Shown in pieces: positions 32,603 to 33,278 of a stretch of DNA of 33,278 nt. The stretch covers positions 1-33,278 of the forward strand of contig DAOVGF010000065.1 of NCBI GenBank assembly GCA_030672545.1, in the 5' to 3' direction. The notes below the pieces were generated by a model that was not told where the DNA came from, did no database searches, and saw nothing but the letters and a program-made list of their open reading frames with translations. Source of the DNA: Candidatus Aerophobota bacterium. Lineage in GTDB: Bacteria > Aerophobota > Aerophobia > Aerophobales > Aerophobaceae. The first letter of the stretch is position 1. Each line of letters begins with the position of its first letter. The position numbers and the translations under genes are program-made.

Positions 32603-33278
32603 GTGATTTAGAGTATTTTCTCAGAAATTGCTGAAGTTCAACATATGTAGGCAAAGAGGGAATAACCCCTTTTTTTGTAGCAGTTAAAGCTCCAGCAGTA
32701 TTGGCAAACATTAGAATATTATCAATTTCATCAATGTTAAGATCCCAAATGCATTTGCCTTTCTTTTTCCAATGGACAACCCTTGATAAAATTGCTGCAG
32801 TAAAACCATCTCCACATCCCGTAGTGTCCACTACCCGAACCTTAGGAGCTTTCACAAACCTAAATAGTCGGCCCGTATTTGCAAAACTACTATGTTCTCC
32901 ATCTGTAATTATTACTACTCTGGGACCAAAACTTAAAATTTTATTACTTCCCTTCCTGACATCATTTGTTCCAGTCACAAATTCAAGCTCTTCAGTATTC
33001 ATTCTTACTAAGTCAGATTTCCTTATTCCTTCTTTGATCTTCTCTTTAGCCTGCTTGAGATCTGTCCATACCTGAGGACGAAGATTTGGATCAAAAGATA
33101 TCAGGAGATGGTGCTTATGGGAATATTCAAGGCAGCAAATCGTAGCAGATAAAGATAGGTCGCCACTCATACTTACTGACCCAAAATGAAATATACTTGC
33201 CTTTGAGATTAGCGATTCATCTATATCTTCCGGGGCTAATTTCATATCAGCTCCAGGATGACGGGAAAATACGAAATT
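32547..33278 (-). CDS. PfkB-family sugar kinase, N-terminus beyond the window
   Basis: This is the C-terminal two-thirds of a carbohydrate kinase. The frame is open to the window edge (FVFSRHPGADMKLAPEDID), so the ATG at 33245 is internal and the gene is partial. It has ISFDPNLRPQVW, RMNTEELEFVTG and the catalytic DTTGCGDGFTAAILS, where the usual GAGD is GCGD; D is retained. These features fit 2-keto-3-deoxygluconate, fructose or similar kinases. The last residues (QERGEKPICCSGPIYRTR) are encoded by the terminal arm and core of the repeat element, so the original end was probably near FLRKYS. It may open the kinase-isomerase-epimerase-UroD operon. Confidence 0.85.
   Translation of the reverse strand, partial: NFVFSRHPGADMKLAPEDIDESLISKASIFHFGSVSMSGDLSLSATICCLEYSHKHHLLISFDPNLRPQVWTDLKQAKEKIKEGIRKSDLVRMNTEELEFVTGTNDVRKGSNKILSFGPRVVIITDGEHSSFANTGRLFRFVKAPKVRVVDTTGCGDGFTAAILSRVVHWKKKGKCIWDLNIDEIDNILMFANTAGALTATKKGVIPSLPTYVELQQFLRKYSKSQERGEKPICCSGPIYRTR

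Overview
This is a stretch of bacterial chromosome of low to moderate GC content. It comes from a Gram-negative-type or deep-branching, probably uncultured and fermentative bacterium. The evidence is bacterial-type SecDF, MurG and MurC, bacterial ribosomal proteins S2, S6, S18 and L9, a short Thermus-length EF-Ts, a group 1/2 sigma-70 factor, an archaeal-type bifunctional phosphoglucose/phosphomannose isomerase, and UroD-like paralogues mixed with sugar-phosphate genes. The gene mix and the abundance of palindromic repeats remind me of candidate phyla such as Aerophobota or Atribacterota, but that placement is an impression from memory and cannot be proved here.

Layout. 1-3455 is an accessory block. 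It holds a two-gene restriction-modification unit on the minus strand (a PD-(D/E)XK-type nuclease and a fused methyltransferase-specificity protein) bracketed by a 20-bp inverted repeat, with gene debris outside the right repeat. 3600-4535 is a ribokinase. 4536-4989 is a repeat-rich intergenic region with a promoter. 4990-9922 (+) is a secD-secF-murG-murC operon. 9958-13784 (-) is sigma-70, ychF, rpsF, ssb, rpsR, rplI. 13785-14136 is a divergent promoter region with a perfect 28-bp palindrome. 14137-22524 (+) is purH, glyA, folC, ptsI, phosphoglucose/phosphomannose isomerase, rarA. The first three of these form a coherent folate and purine block. 22555-28420 (-) is a phasin-like protein, hom, rpsB, tsf, pyrH, frr, a type IV pilin-like protein and a zinc-ribbon membrane protein.

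28513-33278 is a second accessory region. On the minus strand it carries a PfkB sugar kinase (cut by the window edge), an HxlB-like SIS isomerase, an RPE-family epimerase and a UroD-family protein. It also carries decayed partial copies: a frameshifted epimerase 3' end, a UroD N-terminal stub, and a UroD C-terminal stub on the opposite strand. Together these suggest a sugar-phosphate pathway that has been repeatedly duplicated and rearranged.

The most interesting non-coding signal is a set of modular palindromic elements (4731-4761, 28563-28618, 32517-32575). Each is bracketed by GTAG...CTAC and built from one to three short palindromic words. Two of them overlap the 3' ends of ORFs. Other unusual points are a perfect 24-bp inverted repeat inside the methyltransferase gene, a helix-hairpin-helix-like insert in SecF, and an epimerase fragment fused to the 3' end of the UroD-family gene. 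I see no tRNA, rRNA, CRISPR array or intact transposase in the window.
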